Below are positions 18,502 through 28,046 of a DNA stretch of 64,000 bases, piece by piece (position 1 is the first letter of the stretch; the number at the start of each line of letters is the position of its first letter). The stretch spans positions 248,001 through 312,000 of the forward strand of contig NZ_JAPWGW010000003.1 of assembly GCF_027213945.1 (NCBI RefSeq). Reading direction: 5' to 3'. Below the pieces are notes generated by a model that was given only the letters and a program-made list of their open reading frames with translations, did no database searches and was not told the DNA's origin. The DNA comes from Henriciella marina (lineage in GTDB: Bacteria; Pseudomonadota; Alphaproteobacteria; Caulobacterales; Hyphomonadaceae). Both the position numbers and the translations under genes were made by a program.

Positions 18502-19233
18502 ATGAATGCCTGGACACTCGTAAAGGCCTCTTTGGCCGCGATCGCGCTGACCGCTTGCGCGACGCCGTCCACCACCCCTCCGGTTCAGAGCGATATTGCG
18601 CTCAGCGAAGGCGTTGACTGGGTCGCGAACAATCCTGAATGGGGCGAAAAGGCAGGGGAAGTCTTCGCGCTGGCCACCGACTATGTCGCAGAGGTCGCCG
18701 CAAGCAGGGAGGCTGGCACCTGGGCGGTCGCGCTGGATATTGATGAGACCGTACTCAACAATGTCGAATACCAGATCAGGCGTGAGCGCATCGGCGAAAC
18801 CTATACGCCGGAAAGCTGGCATGAATGGACCTCAGAGAAATCCGCAACGCTGGTGCCCGGCGCAAAACCATTCATTGAACGGGTCAACGAACTTGGCGGC
18901 CATGTCGCGCTGGTGACCAACCGGGCCGACACCGAACAGCTTTGGACCGAGGAAAACCTCGCCAGCGTCGGGCTGGAGCGTAATGAGGACTTCCGCGTCC
19001 TGCTGACCCGCGCACAGCCGAAGGGCGCATCCGACAAGACGCCACGCTTCGATGTAGTGCCTGCAGTGCTGGCCGCGCAGGGCTATCCGGGTGTCGAGAT
19101 CGTCGCCTACATCGGTGATAACAAACATGACCGGCCGCAGCCGATCAGTGCGGATGACAAGTTCTTCTGCATCGATCAGGGCGCCATGTACGGCACACCC
19201 TGCGCGCAGCGGCCCCAGCCGGTGATGAACTGA
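18502..19233 (+). CDS. HAD acid phosphatase lipoprotein, e(P4)-like
   Basis: 243 residues from ATG 18502, with AAAGGAGC 7 bases upstream; a longer open frame upstream lies over the previous gene. Lipoprotein signal MNAWTLVKASLAAIALTAC (Cys19). Catalytic DID in ALDIDETVLNN, VTNR (motif II) and YIGDNKHD (motif IV) mark the class B/C acid phosphatase group that includes Haemophilus outer-membrane protein e(P4), a nucleotide phosphatase used in NAD and haem salvage. Probably anchored at the periplasmic side of a membrane. Stop overlaps the next start (TGATG). Confidence 0.88.
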   Translation: MNAWTLVKASLAAIALTACATPSTTPPVQSDIALSEGVDWVANNPEWGEKAGEVFALATDYVAEVAASREAGTWAVALDIDETVLNNVEYQIRRERIGETYTPESWHEWTSEKSATLVPGAKPFIERVNELGGHVALVTNRADTEQLWTEENLASVGLERNEDFRVLLTRAQPKGASDKTPRFDVVPAVLAAQGYPGVEIVAYIGDNKHDRPQPISADDKFFCIDQGAMYGTPCAQRPQPVMN

Positions 19234-20222
19234 TGACCGAGATTTACAAAGTCCACGGCGCGCTCGGCTCGCCCTATTCCATGAAGGTGCGCGCCGCGAT
19301 GCGCGCCAAGGGCCTGCCGCATGTCTGGGTACCGATGACCGCGGACATTCGCGGCGACGTGCTAAGCCAGGTGAAGGCGCCGGTCATCCCGGTGATCAGG
19401 ACGCCGGGCGGCCAGTGGACGAACGATTCCACGCCCTTCCTTCTAGCGCTGGAGGATGAAGGCCGCGCCCTGCTGCCGCCAGACCCGGTCCAGCGTTTCG
19501 CCTGCCTGCTACTTGAGGACATGGCCGACGAATGGACCATGAAGGCGATGTTCCACTATCGCTGGCACTATGCAGAAGACGCCGAATGGTGCGCGAACTG
19601 GCTGATGTATGACAGTCTGCCACTGGCAGGCCGCGAGCAGGTTGAGCAGGCAGCAGCGATTATCCGCGAGCGCCAGATTTCTCGCATGGCGCTGGTCGGT
19701 TGCACGCCGGAGACAAAGCCCGTCATCGAAGGCTCTTTCAGACGCGTCACCGGCCATCTGGAAGAAGTCGCCCTCGGCAAAACGCTCTTCCTGTTTGGTA
19801 ATCGCCCCTCACTCGCCGACCTTGCTTTCTATGGTCAGGTGAAAGTGATGAGCGTCGACCCGACGCCGATGGCCTTTCTGCGCAAGGAGCGGCCCTATTT
19901 CTATCGCTGGCTGGACATGGTCGATGACGCATCAGGCATAGATGGCGACTGGACTGGCGAGCCGTCAGCCGCAGCGAAGGCGCTGCTGGCGGTCGCGGGC
20001 GACACGTATCTGCCTTTCCTGAGCGCCAATGAGGAAGCGCTGAAGGCGGGTCATGAGACGTTCAGCCTCGAGCTTGATGGCAAGCCATATACGCAGGGTG
20101 TGTTCAAGTATCAGCTCCGCTGCCTGATGGCCCTCCGTGAAGCCTGGAAGGATCTGCCGGAAGAGGCACGGGAAAAGCTGGCCGCCATGATTGGCGAGAA
20201 TGCTGAGCTTCTTAAGGCCTGA
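19233..20222 (+). CDS. glutathione S-transferase-like protein
   Basis: 329 residues. N-terminal thioredoxin-fold GST domain (about 1-85): VHGALGSPYSMKVRAAMRAKGLPHVWVP with the SPYS catalytic-loop position, VIPVIRTPGG with the cis-Pro, and NDSTPFLLALEDE, the glutathione gamma-Glu site. An all-helical domain follows, with GNRPSLADLAFYGQV typical of GST C-domains, then a helical extension that makes it about 100 residues longer than ordinary GSTs. Translationally coupled to the phosphatase gene upstream. The substrate is unknown. Confidence 0.82.
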   Translation: MTEIYKVHGALGSPYSMKVRAAMRAKGLPHVWVPMTADIRGDVLSQVKAPVIPVIRTPGGQWTNDSTPFLLALEDEGRALLPPDPVQRFACLLLEDMADEWTMKAMFHYRWHYAEDAEWCANWLMYDSLPLAGREQVEQAAAIIRERQISRMALVGCTPETKPVIEGSFRRVTGHLEEVALGKTLFLFGNRPSLADLAFYGQVKVMSVDPTPMAFLRKERPYFYRWLDMVDDASGIDGDWTGEPSAAAKALLAVAGDTYLPFLSANEEALKAGHETFSLELDGKPYTQGVFKYQLRCLMALREAWKDLPEEAREKLAAMIGENAELLKA

Positions 20223-20239
20223 CTTCGCACGACCCGGCC

Positions 20240-20349
20240 CCGTCATCCCGGAATTTGCGCCAGCAAATATCCGGGACCCATGGCGGTTGAGAGGGGCGCA
20301 TCCAGCCGCCATGGGTCCCGGCTCTCCCTTCGGTTGGCCGGGATGACGG
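20240..20349. repeat. 110-base palindromic repeat element
   Basis: Nested inverted repeats fill the gap after the GST gene: outer arms CCGTCATCCCGG (20240-20251) and CCGGGATGACGG (20338-20349); a perfect 16-bp inner pair CCGGGACCCATGGCGG (20271-20286) and its complement (20306-20321); and a small hairpin ATTTGC-GCCA-GCAAAT (20253-20268). The RNA would fold into a cruciform-like structure. It lies between convergent genes and may also stop transcription, although it lacks a T-run. Confidence 0.85.
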
Positions 20350-20372
20350 TGAGAGCGGTTGGGCGCTGAACC

Positions 20373-20840
20373 TCAAGCCGTCAGCAGGATCTTGCAGATC
20401 GCCTCGAGACCCTCGCGGTCAACCTCATCGAAGGCGTCGAATTCCGTGGAATCGACATCAAGCACAGCGGCGAGCTTCCCGTCTGCGTCGAAGACCGGCA
20501 CGACGATCTCTGAATTGGAGCGCGAGTCGCAGGCGATATGGCCTGGAAAGACGTGCACGTCCGGCACGAGCTGCGTCTGACCTTCCGCCGCGCAGGCGCC
20601 GCAAACGCCCTTGCCGAACGGGATGCGCAGGCAGCCAAGCGTGCCCTGATAGGGGCCAACGACTAGTTCTTCGGGCTTTAGCGGATCGACCACATAGAAG
20701 CCGGTCCAGAAAAAACGCGGGCGGAAGGCTTCGGCCAGAAGACAGGCCGCGGACGCATAGCGGGCAGGCACATAGGTCTCGCCCGCGACGAGGCTTTCGA
20801 TTTCCAGTTTCAGTTCTGCATAGCGTTCGGCGCGGTCCAT
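20373..20840 (-). CDS. msrC: free methionine-(R)-sulfoxide reductase (fRMsr), GAF fold
   Basis: 155 residues; start at 20840 is backed by AAGGAGAC just upstream. A single GAF domain with Cys70, Cys80 and Cys104, whose spacing (10 and 24) exactly matches the catalytic/resolving cysteines 84, 94 and 118 of the E. coli enzyme. Also GKGVCG, QTQLVPDVHVFPGHIACDS and SNSEIVVPVFD, all family hallmarks. It reduces the free R-epimer of methionine sulfoxide with thioredoxin; a trxB gene lies 42 kb away in this window. Cytoplasmic oxidative-stress repair. Confidence 0.93.
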   Translation of the reverse strand: MDRAERYAELKLEIESLVAGETYVPARYASAACLLAEAFRPRFFWTGFYVVDPLKPEELVVGPYQGTLGCLRIPFGKGVCGACAAEGQTQLVPDVHVFPGHIACDSRSNSEIVVPVFDADGKLAAVLDVDSTEFDAFDEVDREGLEAICKILLTA

Positions 20841-20987
20841 TGGCGTCTCCTTGAATGTCGCGTCCCGCATATCGGTGATCATGGCCCTAATCTCAATGCC
20901 CCATGGACGCCGCGCTGCTGCTCTGAAATAGTCACAACGGTCTGGAGGGAATGGGCGCATGCAAACGACGCAAGAGGAGGCGATTGC

Positions 20988-21719
20988 TTGAAGTCCATTC
21001 TGCTTGGCGCACTCCTTACCGTCTTGGTGTTCGCTAGTCCTTTTCTTAACGCGCAGGCCATCGCACAGGCGGCCGCCAGCGACGAAGCCGATGTCGAGGC
21101 ACTCGTTGAAGCGCACACGGCCAATGGCCGCATACAGTCCGAGCGCCCGACTTTCGAGCCGGAACCGGACGAGGGAACTCCGCGTCGCAATAACGGTATC
21201 ATCGAAGCCATCGGCAAATTCTTCGCATGGATCTTCCAGAATTTTGGCTGGCTTATCCGGTATCTACTGATCGGGGCAGTGGTTGCCGTCGTAGCCTATG
21301 CCCTCTGGTACATGCTTGGCGGGCTGACCCTGCCCGGCCGGCGCAAGCGCGAACAGAAAGCCGAAGCAGATTTTTCCATCATCGATGAGGGCAGGCCCGC
21401 CAGGGAAGAGGCGGAAGCCCTGCTCCAACAAGCAGACGCTCTCGCCGCTGAAGGCCGCTATGCCGAAGCGGTCCACCTCCTCCTCTTCCGCTCGATTGCC
21501 GACCTCAATGCACGGCGCGCAGGTGGCGTGCCGCAATCGCTGACCGCGCGCGAGATCGAACGCCTTGGCGACCTGCCGGAACGCGCGCGCGCCGCGCTGT
21601 CGCCCATCATCCGTCTCGTCGAGAAGTCATTCTTTGGCGACCGGCCCGTAGACCAGAGCGGCTGGAAGGAAGCGCGGGCGTCCTATGAGGCCTTCGCCTT
21701 CAAGGCGGCACGCGCATGA
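20988..21719 (+). CDS. DUF4129-type membrane protein, first gene of MoxR operon
   Basis: 243 residues from TTG 20988, chosen because AGAGGAGGCG sits at ideal distance (20971-20981). Signal peptide at about 1-27, a hydrophobic segment at about 85-110 (WLIRYLLIGAVVAVVAYALWYM), and a cytoplasmic C-terminal domain (about 140-240) with the DUF4129 pattern AEGRYAEAVHLLLFRSIADL...LTAREI. Begins a six-gene run with overlapping ends through 27122, so expressed as one unit. The role is unknown; it may deliver proteins to the MoxR/DUF58 pair. Confidence 0.82.
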   Translation: MKSILLGALLTVLVFASPFLNAQAIAQAAASDEADVEALVEAHTANGRIQSERPTFEPEPDEGTPRRNNGIIEAIGKFFAWIFQNFGWLIRYLLIGAVVAVVAYALWYMLGGLTLPGRRKREQKAEADFSIIDEGRPAREEAEALLQQADALAAEGRYAEAVHLLLFRSIADLNARRAGGVPQSLTAREIERLGDLPERARAALSPIIRLVEKSFFGDRPVDQSGWKEARASYEAFAFKAARA

Positions 21720-22924
21720 GTGAACGCCTGCCTCAAGCGCGCACGCCCTTTACCGGCCGCGTCATCATTATCCTCATCATCGTCTCGCTGCTGTCGCTTG
21801 GCGCCGTGCTGACTCTCATGGCCTGGTCGCCGGACCTTGCCTCCCGTGACCGGGCCGGCCCGACCCCCTATTCGCGCTCCGCGACCGGGTATGAGGGACT
21901 GATCAACATGCTGGAGGCGCAGGGCCGCGATGTCAGCGTGTCGCGCCTGCCCCGCACTATGGAGACGGGTGGGCGGCGCATGGTTGTCGCAACGCTCGGG
22001 ATTAGTGGACGCAGCCTCGACCCGGACGAGATCTCCGGTCCTGCCCTGATCGTGCTGCCGAAATGGAATTACCGCTCCAACCCCGCCAAGCGCAGCTGGG
22101 AGCTGACTTCAGACCTCGCCTCGACAGAACGCGTGCGCATCCTGCTGCGCGAGTTCGATGAGGATGGCGACATCGCGCGCGAAGAGAACCCGGGCGAAGT
22201 CACGACCGACTTCGGCACGTTCAACCCGGACTTTGAAGACGAATTGCAGGTCATCGAAGCCGACCAGCTCGAGCCGCTGATTTCGGTGCCGGGCGGCGTG
22301 CTCCTCGGCAAGGTCCCCGACCGCGAGCTTTATGTTCTGTCGGACCCTGATCTTCTCAACAATTTCGGCCTGTCGCGGCTGGAGAATGCCCGGCTTGGCC
22401 TCGGTATCCTCGCAGACCTTTCAGACAATGGCCGCCGCCCCATCGTGTTCGATGCGACGCTGCACGGGTTCGAGCATTCGACGAACCTCCTGAAGATCCT
22501 GCTCGACATTCCTTTCCTCGGCGCGACACTGATCGGGCTCGCCACGATGCTGCTGGTTGGCTGGGCGTCGGCAGTTCGTTTCGGCGCGCCGGAGCGCGAG
22601 ACCCGCGCCATCCAGGCTGGCAAGCGCGCGCTGGCAGATAACTCGGCCGGCCTCATCGCGATGGCAGGGCGCGAGAAGCGCATGGCGCCCGGCTATCTCG
22701 CCCTTAGCCGCCGCGCACTAAGCCGGGAGCTTGGCCTGCCGCGCACCCTCTCGGAAGAAGAGTATCAGGCCCTGCTTGACCGGATGGCAGAGCAGCAGGG
22801 CATGGAGACGAGTTTTTCAAAGCTTCAGGCGGGGCTCTCTTCGCCTGCAAGCTCCCGCGATGACCTCAGGAACAAGGCCCGCGCGCTATGGCGCTGGCGC
22901 AAGGAGATGACACATGAGCAATGA
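21716..22924 (+). CDS. DUF4350 domain membrane protein
   Basis: 402 residues; ATGA overlap with the upstream stop. Short N-terminal tail, membrane helix at about 18-42, a periplasmic DUF4350-type domain ([21 protein letters not shown] at about 58-80, LIVLPKW, a predicted Rossmann-like core), second helix at about 262-290, then a basic helical cytoplasmic tail. DUF4350 proteins are regularly found beside MoxR and DUF58 genes. No catalytic residues known. Confidence 0.8.
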   Translation: MSERLPQARTPFTGRVIIILIIVSLLSLGAVLTLMAWSPDLASRDRAGPTPYSRSATGYEGLINMLEAQGRDVSVSRLPRTMETGGRRMVVATLGISGRSLDPDEISGPALIVLPKWNYRSNPAKRSWELTSDLASTERVRILLREFDEDGDIAREENPGEVTTDFGTFNPDFEDELQVIEADQLEPLISVPGGVLLGKVPDRELYVLSDPDLLNNFGLSRLENARLGLGILADLSDNGRRPIVFDATLHGFEHSTNLLKILLDIPFLGATLIGLATMLLVGWASAVRFGAPERETRAIQAGKRALADNSAGLIAMAGREKRMAPGYLALSRRALSRELGLPRTLSEEEYQALLDRMAEQQGMETSFSKLQAGLSSPASSRDDLRNKARALWRWRKEMTHEQ

Positions 22925-23870
22925 GACAGTTCAGGGCCTCGCCGGCCGGATCAGGTCTGAGGTCTCCAAGGCCGTGATCGGACAGGTCGATACGGTCGAC
23001 CTCATGCTGACGGCGCTATTCTCGGCAGGCCACATCCTGCTCGAAGGCCCGCCCGGTACAGCGAAGACGCTGCTGACCCAGTGCTTTGCCGCCGCTATCG
23101 ATCTCGACTTCGGGCGTATCCAGTTCACACCGGACCTGATGCCGGGCGACGTGCTGGGCACGAACCTCTTCAACTTCCAGACCAATGAGTTCTCACTCAC
23201 CAAGGGGCCGATCTTTACCGACATCCTGCTGGCAGACGAGATCAACCGCACGCCGCCAAAGACGCAGGCCGCGCTGCTGGAAGCTATGCAGGAGCGCAAG
23301 GTGACCATCGACGGCAAGGCGCACACGTTGAACGACCGCTTCATGGTCATCGCTACGCAGAACCCGATCGAGCAGCAAGGCACCTACCCGCTGCCGGAAG
23401 CCCAGCTCGACCGCTTCCTGTTCAAGCACGTGCTCGACTATCCGACGCGCGATGAAGAACTGGCCATTGTCACCGGCCATGGCAACCGCACCGGCATGCG
23501 TACGGCGGCCGCCTTCGGGGTCTCCGCTGTCGTGACCGCTGCTGAGCTGAACGAGGCCGTCGTTAGCGTCGCCAATGTCAAGGTGAAGGAGGATATTGCG
23601 GGCTATATCGTCGATATCGTGCGCGCGACGCGGGAGACGCCCGCGCTTGAAACCGGCGCCAGCCCCCGCGCAGCTGCGGCCATCGCAGCCGCATCGCGGT
23701 CGCGGGCCGCGCTCGACGGTCGCGATTTCGTCATCCCCGATGATGTGAAGACGCTGGCACGCCCCGCCTTGCGCCACCGCGTGATCCTTTCTCCGGCAGC
23801 CGAGATCGAAGGGCGCAGCACCGACGAGACCCTCGCTGCCCTCATCGACCAGACGCCCGCGCCGAGATGA
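22914..23870 (+). CDS. MoxR-family AAA+ ATPase
   Basis: 318 residues, overlapping the previous gene by 11 bases. Walker A GPPGTAKT near residue 44, Walker [24 protein letters not shown], sensor 1 [22 protein letters not shown] and sensor 2 region [17 protein letters not shown], all standard for MoxR. These ATPases are chaperone-like and act with von Willebrand A proteins such as the DUF58 protein encoded next. Cytoplasmic, probably hexameric. Confidence 0.94.
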   Translation: MSNETVQGLAGRIRSEVSKAVIGQVDTVDLMLTALFSAGHILLEGPPGTAKTLLTQCFAAAIDLDFGRIQFTPDLMPGDVLGTNLFNFQTNEFSLTKGPIFTDILLADEINRTPPKTQAALLEAMQERKVTIDGKAHTLNDRFMVIATQNPIEQQGTYPLPEAQLDRFLFKHVLDYPTRDEELAIVTGHGNRTGMRTAAAFGVSAVVTAAELNEAVVSVANVKVKEDIAGYIVDIVRATRETPALETGASPRAAAAIAAASRSRAALDGRDFVIPDDVKTLARPALRHRVILSPAAEIEGRSTDETLAALIDQTPAPR

Positions 23871-25180
23871 TCGCACCGACCCTGCGCGCCGTCTTTCTGA
23901 TGCTGGCCGGTCTGCCCTTGCTCGTGGTAATTGCCATCGCCGCGCCGGGGCTCTGGACGCTTTCCGCTGGCTGGATCGCAGGGGTACTGGCGCTGATGCT
24001 GGCCGATACCGCGCTTGTCGCGCGCGCCTCCGACCTCAGCATCGAGGTCGACGCGCCGCCGCTTCTCTACATTTCGGGCGACGATCCGGTAGCGGTCACC
24101 TACCGCTTTCGCAGAGGCCCTCTGCCCCATCTTGTCGAGACGGAGATGGAGACCAATGAGCTGATCGAGCCGCCTGTGCGCAAATGGCTGAAAGGCTTTA
24201 ACGACAATGCGCACACGGCTGAATATACGCTGACGCCGCTACGCCGGGGGACCGGACGCATCGAGCGGATATGGGTGCGCTGGAAAGGCCCGCTTGGCCT
24301 TGTCGCCATTCGCAAGACTGAAACGCTCGGCACCGAACTCGCGATCACGCCGAACACGCGTTGGGTAAAGGATGAAGCCGTGCGGCTTTATCAGCGCGAC
24401 GCCGATTTTGGCATCAAGATGCAGATAGACCGCGGCGACGGGTCTGAGTTCGACGCCCTGCGTGAGTTCACCGCCGGCATGGACCGGCGGGCCATCGACT
24501 GGAAGCATTCAGCCCGTCACAACACGCTGCTCGCCAAGGAATTTCGCACCGAGCGCAACCACAATATCGTCTTCGCCTTCGATACAGGCCGCCTGATGAG
24601 TGAACCGCTGCGCGGCGTCCCCAAGATCGACCGGGCGATCAATTCAGCCCTGCTGCTCGCCTATGTGTCGCTCCGCTCTGGCGACCGCACAGCCATATTC
24701 GGCTTTGATGCCCGCCCCGGCGTCGCCTCCAGCCTGCTGACCGGGCCAGGCGCCTTCCCGCATGTGCAGAAGCTTGCCTCAGAGCTCGACTATTCAGCCG
24801 AGGACGCGAATTACACGCTTGCGCTAACCTCGCTCGCCGGGCGGTTGGGGCGACGCTCACTCGTCATCCTCTTCACCGATTTCGTCGACACGATCTCAGC
24901 TGAATTGATGCTCGAGAATGTCCGGCGCCTCACCGACAAGCACATCGTTATCTTCGCTACGTTCGAGGATGAGGCGCTTTCTTCCATGATCGACGCAGAG
25001 CCAGCCTCATCGGAGGATGTCAGCCGCGCCGTTGTCGCAGACACGTTGCTGCAGGAGCGGGAGGTCGTGTTGCGCAAGCTTCAGCGGATGGGCGTGCAGA
25101 TCGTCGAGACCACGCCGGAGAAATTCGGCTCTGAGCTTGTCTCACGCTATCTCGACATCAAGCGGAGGGAGCTCCTTTGA
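23867..25180 (+). CDS. DUF58 / vWA-like protein
   Basis: 437 residues, ATGA overlap with moxR. Two N-terminal membrane helices (about 3-45), a beta-rich part, then the DUF58 signature [34 protein letters not shown] at about 188-220 and a vWA-like fold ([21 protein letters not shown]). The metal-binding DxSxS loop is altered to DTGRL, so divalent-metal binding is doubtful. Expected partner of the MoxR ATPase at the inner membrane. Confidence 0.9.
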   Translation: MIAPTLRAVFLMLAGLPLLVVIAIAAPGLWTLSAGWIAGVLALMLADTALVARASDLSIEVDAPPLLYISGDDPVAVTYRFRRGPLPHLVETEMETNELIEPPVRKWLKGFNDNAHTAEYTLTPLRRGTGRIERIWVRWKGPLGLVAIRKTETLGTELAITPNTRWVKDEAVRLYQRDADFGIKMQIDRGDGSEFDALREFTAGMDRRAIDWKHSARHNTLLAKEFRTERNHNIVFAFDTGRLMSEPLRGVPKIDRAINSALLLAYVSLRSGDRTAIFGFDARPGVASSLLTGPGAFPHVQKLASELDYSAEDANYTLALTSLAGRLGRRSLVILFTDFVDTISAELMLENVRRLTDKHIVIFATFEDEALSSMIDAEPASSEDVSRAVVADTLLQEREVVLRKLQRMGVQIVETTPEKFGSELVSRYLDIKRRELL

Positions 25181-26175
25181 ACGACCGGGTGATGAAATCC
25201 TACCGCTTCCGTGAGGAACGCGAGGCCGACTGGCAGGCACTGGACCGTATCGTAACGCGGGCCGAAAAGCGCGGCGTCAAACGCCTTTCGGATGAGGACA
25301 TGCTGGCCCTGCCCCGGCTTTATCGTCAGGCAGTCTCGTCGCTCTCGATGGCACGCTCGATCTCGCTCGACCAGAACCTGCTCGCCTATCTCGAGACGCT
25401 GTGTGCGCGTGCCTATTTCTTCGTCTATGGCACCCGCGCCAGTATGGGCGCGCGGATCGCCCAGTATTTCAGGCGCGACTGGCCGGATGCCGTATCGCGT
25501 GCCGTCCTGCCGACACTGCTGGCGGCGCTCTGCCTGTTTGGCGGCGGGCTTCTCGCCTTTATCCTGACCTTGCAGGACCCTGAATGGTTCTGGACGTTCA
25601 ATTCCGGCTGGGACAGCCGCAACCCTGACGCGGGATACGACTATCTGCGCTCCACACTCTATACGGAAGAAACCAATATCGCGGACATGTTGGGCGCTTT
25701 CGCCGCGCAGCTATTCTCGCACAACAGCACGATTGCCGTGACAGCTTTTGCGCTGGGATTTTGTCTCGGCATCCCGACAACCATCCTCCTAATCTACAAT
25801 GGCCTCAGCATTGGCAGCTTCATGGCGGTGTTCTTCTCGAAAGGACTTGGCGCCGAGCTGACTGGCTGGCTCTTCATCCACGGCGTCACAGAGCTATTCG
25901 CCATCGTCCTGGCTGGAGCGGCCGGTTTCATGATTGGCGGCGCCGTAGCCTTCCCCGGTAAGAAGACGCGCATCCAGTCCCTTCGCGACACAGGCAATCA
26001 GGCAGCGCTCGTCATCATGGGCGCGGTGATCATGCTTTTCCTGGCGGCACTGCTCGAAGGGTTTGGCCGCCAGCTCATCAATAACGATATGACGCGCTAT
26101 ACCATCGCAATCGGAACGCTGATCTTCTGGCTCGCCTATTTCTATTGGCCCCGCCGCACGGACGAGGCTGTATGA
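25177..26175 (+). CDS. SpoIIM-family (stage II sporulation protein M-like) membrane protein
   Basis: 332 residues from TTG 25177, whose TTGA overlaps the DUF58 stop; ATG 25192 is the alternative, with GGAGGGAG upstream of either. A soluble helical N-terminus (about 1-105) precedes five or six membrane helices. The blocks FALGFCLGIPTTILLIYNGLSIGSF and FIHGVTELFAIVLAGAAGFMIG are typical of the SpoIIM/DUF95 family. The family is found in non-sporulating bacteria next to MoxR/RDD genes, as here. Confidence 0.88.
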   Translation: MNDRVMKSYRFREEREADWQALDRIVTRAEKRGVKRLSDEDMLALPRLYRQAVSSLSMARSISLDQNLLAYLETLCARAYFFVYGTRASMGARIAQYFRRDWPDAVSRAVLPTLLAALCLFGGGLLAFILTLQDPEWFWTFNSGWDSRNPDAGYDYLRSTLYTEETNIADMLGAFAAQLFSHNSTIAVTAFALGFCLGIPTTILLIYNGLSIGSFMAVFFSKGLGAELTGWLFIHGVTELFAIVLAGAAGFMIGGAVAFPGKKTRIQSLRDTGNQAALVIMGAVIMLFLAALLEGFGRQLINNDMTRYTIAIGTLIFWLAYFYWPRRTDEAV

Positions 26176-27122
26176 TGGCAAGGCGCAAAGGCAAGAAAGA
26201 CAGCCAAGCGATCGAGGCGCGACGCGAGGCGCTGCGCCGCCGAGATATGCGGGTGAAGGAACAGGAGCGACAGGCAAGGCGCATTCGTCCGCTCGTCACG
26301 CCGGAAGGCGCGGCACTCAATTTGCGAGTGGCCACAGCGTCAGAACGGGCGGGCGCCTTCCTTCTCGACTTCTCGATCTTGGTAATCACGGTCATCGCGT
26401 TCAGCTGGCTTGTCGCGATCGTCTTTTCGGAAATGGGTTTCCGCGGCTGGCAGATCGCGGGCTCCATCGCGGCGGTCGTCGTCTTTCTCCTCCGGGTCTT
26501 CTATTTCACCTTTTTCGAGATCGGCCGGAAAGCGGCAACGCCGGGCAAGCGCGCACTCGGTCTGCGGGTTGCCGCCCGAAATGGTGGTCGGTTGACGGCA
26601 AATGCCGTTCTTGCCCGCAATTTCATGCGCGAACTGGAAGTCTTTTTGCCGCTCACCCTGCTGGTCATGGGATCGGAAGACGCTGTCGGGGCGTGGACCC
26701 GCCTGCTTGCGCTAGTCTGGGCGGCTACCTTCGTTCTCTTCCCGCTATTCAACTCCGAAAAACTTCGCGTTGGGGACCTCATCGCAGGCACGATGGTCAT
26801 TCATGCGCCGCGCGTGAAACTCAAGAAGGACATCACGTCCGCAGAACCGCTGGCAACCGCAGGCAATCACACCTTCACGCATGAGGAACTTGATGCTTAT
26901 GGCATCCACGAACTGCATGTGCTGGAGGATGTGCTTCGCCAGTCCACGTCGGAGATCAAAGCCAAGGTCGCGGACCGCATTCGCAACAAGATCGGCCGCG
27001 AAGCGTCCCCGACATCTGACGACCTCGCTTTCCTCGAAGCCTATTACGCGGCGCTACGTGCACGTCTTGAACAACGCATGCTGTTCGGAGACCGGAAAGC
27101 CGACAAGTTCGACACACGCTGA
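26172..27122 (+). CDS. RDD-family membrane protein
   Basis: 316 residues; ATG 26172 overlaps the spoIIM-like stop by four bases, with ATG 26175 next to it. Basic N-terminus (MMARRKGKKDSQ), then the RDD domain (about 55-220): ERAGAFLLDFSILVI with its Arg and Asp, GKRALGLRV, and FPLFNSEKLRVGDLIAGT. The cytoplasmic tail (about 225-316) contains a helical stretch HEELDAYGIHELHVLEDVLRQ. RDD proteins are linked to transport or sensing in the membrane. Last gene of the MoxR run. Confidence 0.87.
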   Translation: MMARRKGKKDSQAIEARREALRRRDMRVKEQERQARRIRPLVTPEGAALNLRVATASERAGAFLLDFSILVITVIAFSWLVAIVFSEMGFRGWQIAGSIAAVVVFLLRVFYFTFFEIGRKAATPGKRALGLRVAARNGGRLTANAVLARNFMRELEVFLPLTLLVMGSEDAVGAWTRLLALVWAATFVLFPLFNSEKLRVGDLIAGTMVIHAPRVKLKKDITSAEPLATAGNHTFTHEELDAYGIHELHVLEDVLRQSTSEIKAKVADRIRNKIGREASPTSDDLAFLEAYYAALRARLEQRMLFGDRKADKFDTR

Positions 27123-27238
27123 ACAGGTTTTTTTCCGGAACACCCACTCTTGCCCTGCGTTCGAAGCTCCGAAGGCTGGTCCCCGCCTCGTGAAGGCGGA
27201 GTCCCGTATAAAGACCGGAATGCCCAGGGAGAAGGACG

Positions 27239-28003
27239 ATCAATTCGCAAAACGAAGATATTTGCGTCGAGGTAGACTCTTGTCTTGCCTCGAAACTTGA
27301 GAAACTCGCGCCGCTTTCACAGGAGCAGGCCGACCTTCTCGCCTCGCTGGAGAAAGACAAGGAAGATCTCGACAAGGACGACGTCCTGGCGAAAGAGGGC
27401 GAACCGCTCAACGAACTCTTCATCCTGAAGAAAGGATGGGCAATCGCGACACGCGAGGAAACGAACGGCCGTCCGCACATTCCAACTGTGTATCACCCCG
27501 GTGATATCATAGGCCTTGGCGACGCAGCCTTCGCTCGAACGCCAAATACCACGATCGCCGCGACGCGGCTCGTGGTCTGCCGCTTTCCACGCGAGCGGCT
27601 AACCGACGTTTTACGACAGTCGCCGCGCATCAGCGGACTGGTCCTCGCGCTCAGCATGATCGACCAGGCGATGCTGAATGACCGCGTCATTGTCTGCCGC
27701 CGTACCGACGGGCACCTGAGATTGGTCCTCTTCCTCCTTCAGACCATGTCGCGATTGCGCCTGATGGAACCCCTGCTGCATGACCAGTTCCACTGCCCCC
27801 TTACGCAGGAACAGATCGGGGCAGCGACGGGGCTGTCTGCGGTGCATGTAAGCCGGTCAGTCAAGAAGCTGCTGGAACTTGACCTGATCGAGCGCCACAA
27901 GCGTTTCTTCCGGCTGAAAGACGAGGCCGGGCTGAATGAGCTGGTCGGCTATGTGAACCGCTATGAGCGTCTCGACCTCAGCTGGGTCCCAGAAGACAGG
28001 TAG
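27239..28003 (+). CDS. Crp/Fnr-family transcription regulator; start codon abnormal
   Basis: A cyclic-nucleotide-binding-type domain (KLEKLAPLSQEQADLLASLE..., DDVLAKEGEPLNELFILKKGWA, YHPGDIIGLGD) and a Crp-type winged helix (LTQEQIGAATGLSAVHVSRSVKKLLELDLIE) are both complete. The frame is open from 27212, after a TAA, but has no ATG, GTG or TTG until GTG 27488, which would delete half the sensor domain. AGGGAG at 27226-27231 is placed for ATC 27239 (254 residues, normal family length); ATT 27260 is another candidate. A one-base indel moving ATG 27220 out of frame is equally possible. Coordinates are therefore provisional. Confidence 0.8.
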   Translation: MNSQNEDICVEVDSCLASKLEKLAPLSQEQADLLASLEKDKEDLDKDDVLAKEGEPLNELFILKKGWAIATREETNGRPHIPTVYHPGDIIGLGDAAFARTPNTTIAATRLVVCRFPRERLTDVLRQSPRISGLVLALSMIDQAMLNDRVIVCRRTDGHLRLVLFLLQTMSRLRLMEPLLHDQFHCPLTQEQIGAATGLSAVHVSRSVKKLLELDLIERHKRFFRLKDEAGLNELVGYVNRYERLDLSWVPEDR

Positions 28004-28046
28004 GCCCTTGGAACAAAGGGGTCATCAGGCAGAAAAGTGTCTGAAG

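Noticed and set aside
20988-27122. MoxR cluster read as a MoxR-vWA defence system
   Set aside because: The gene set (SpoIIM, RDD, DUF4129, DUF4350) matches the housekeeping-type membrane cluster, with no nuclease or toxin gene.
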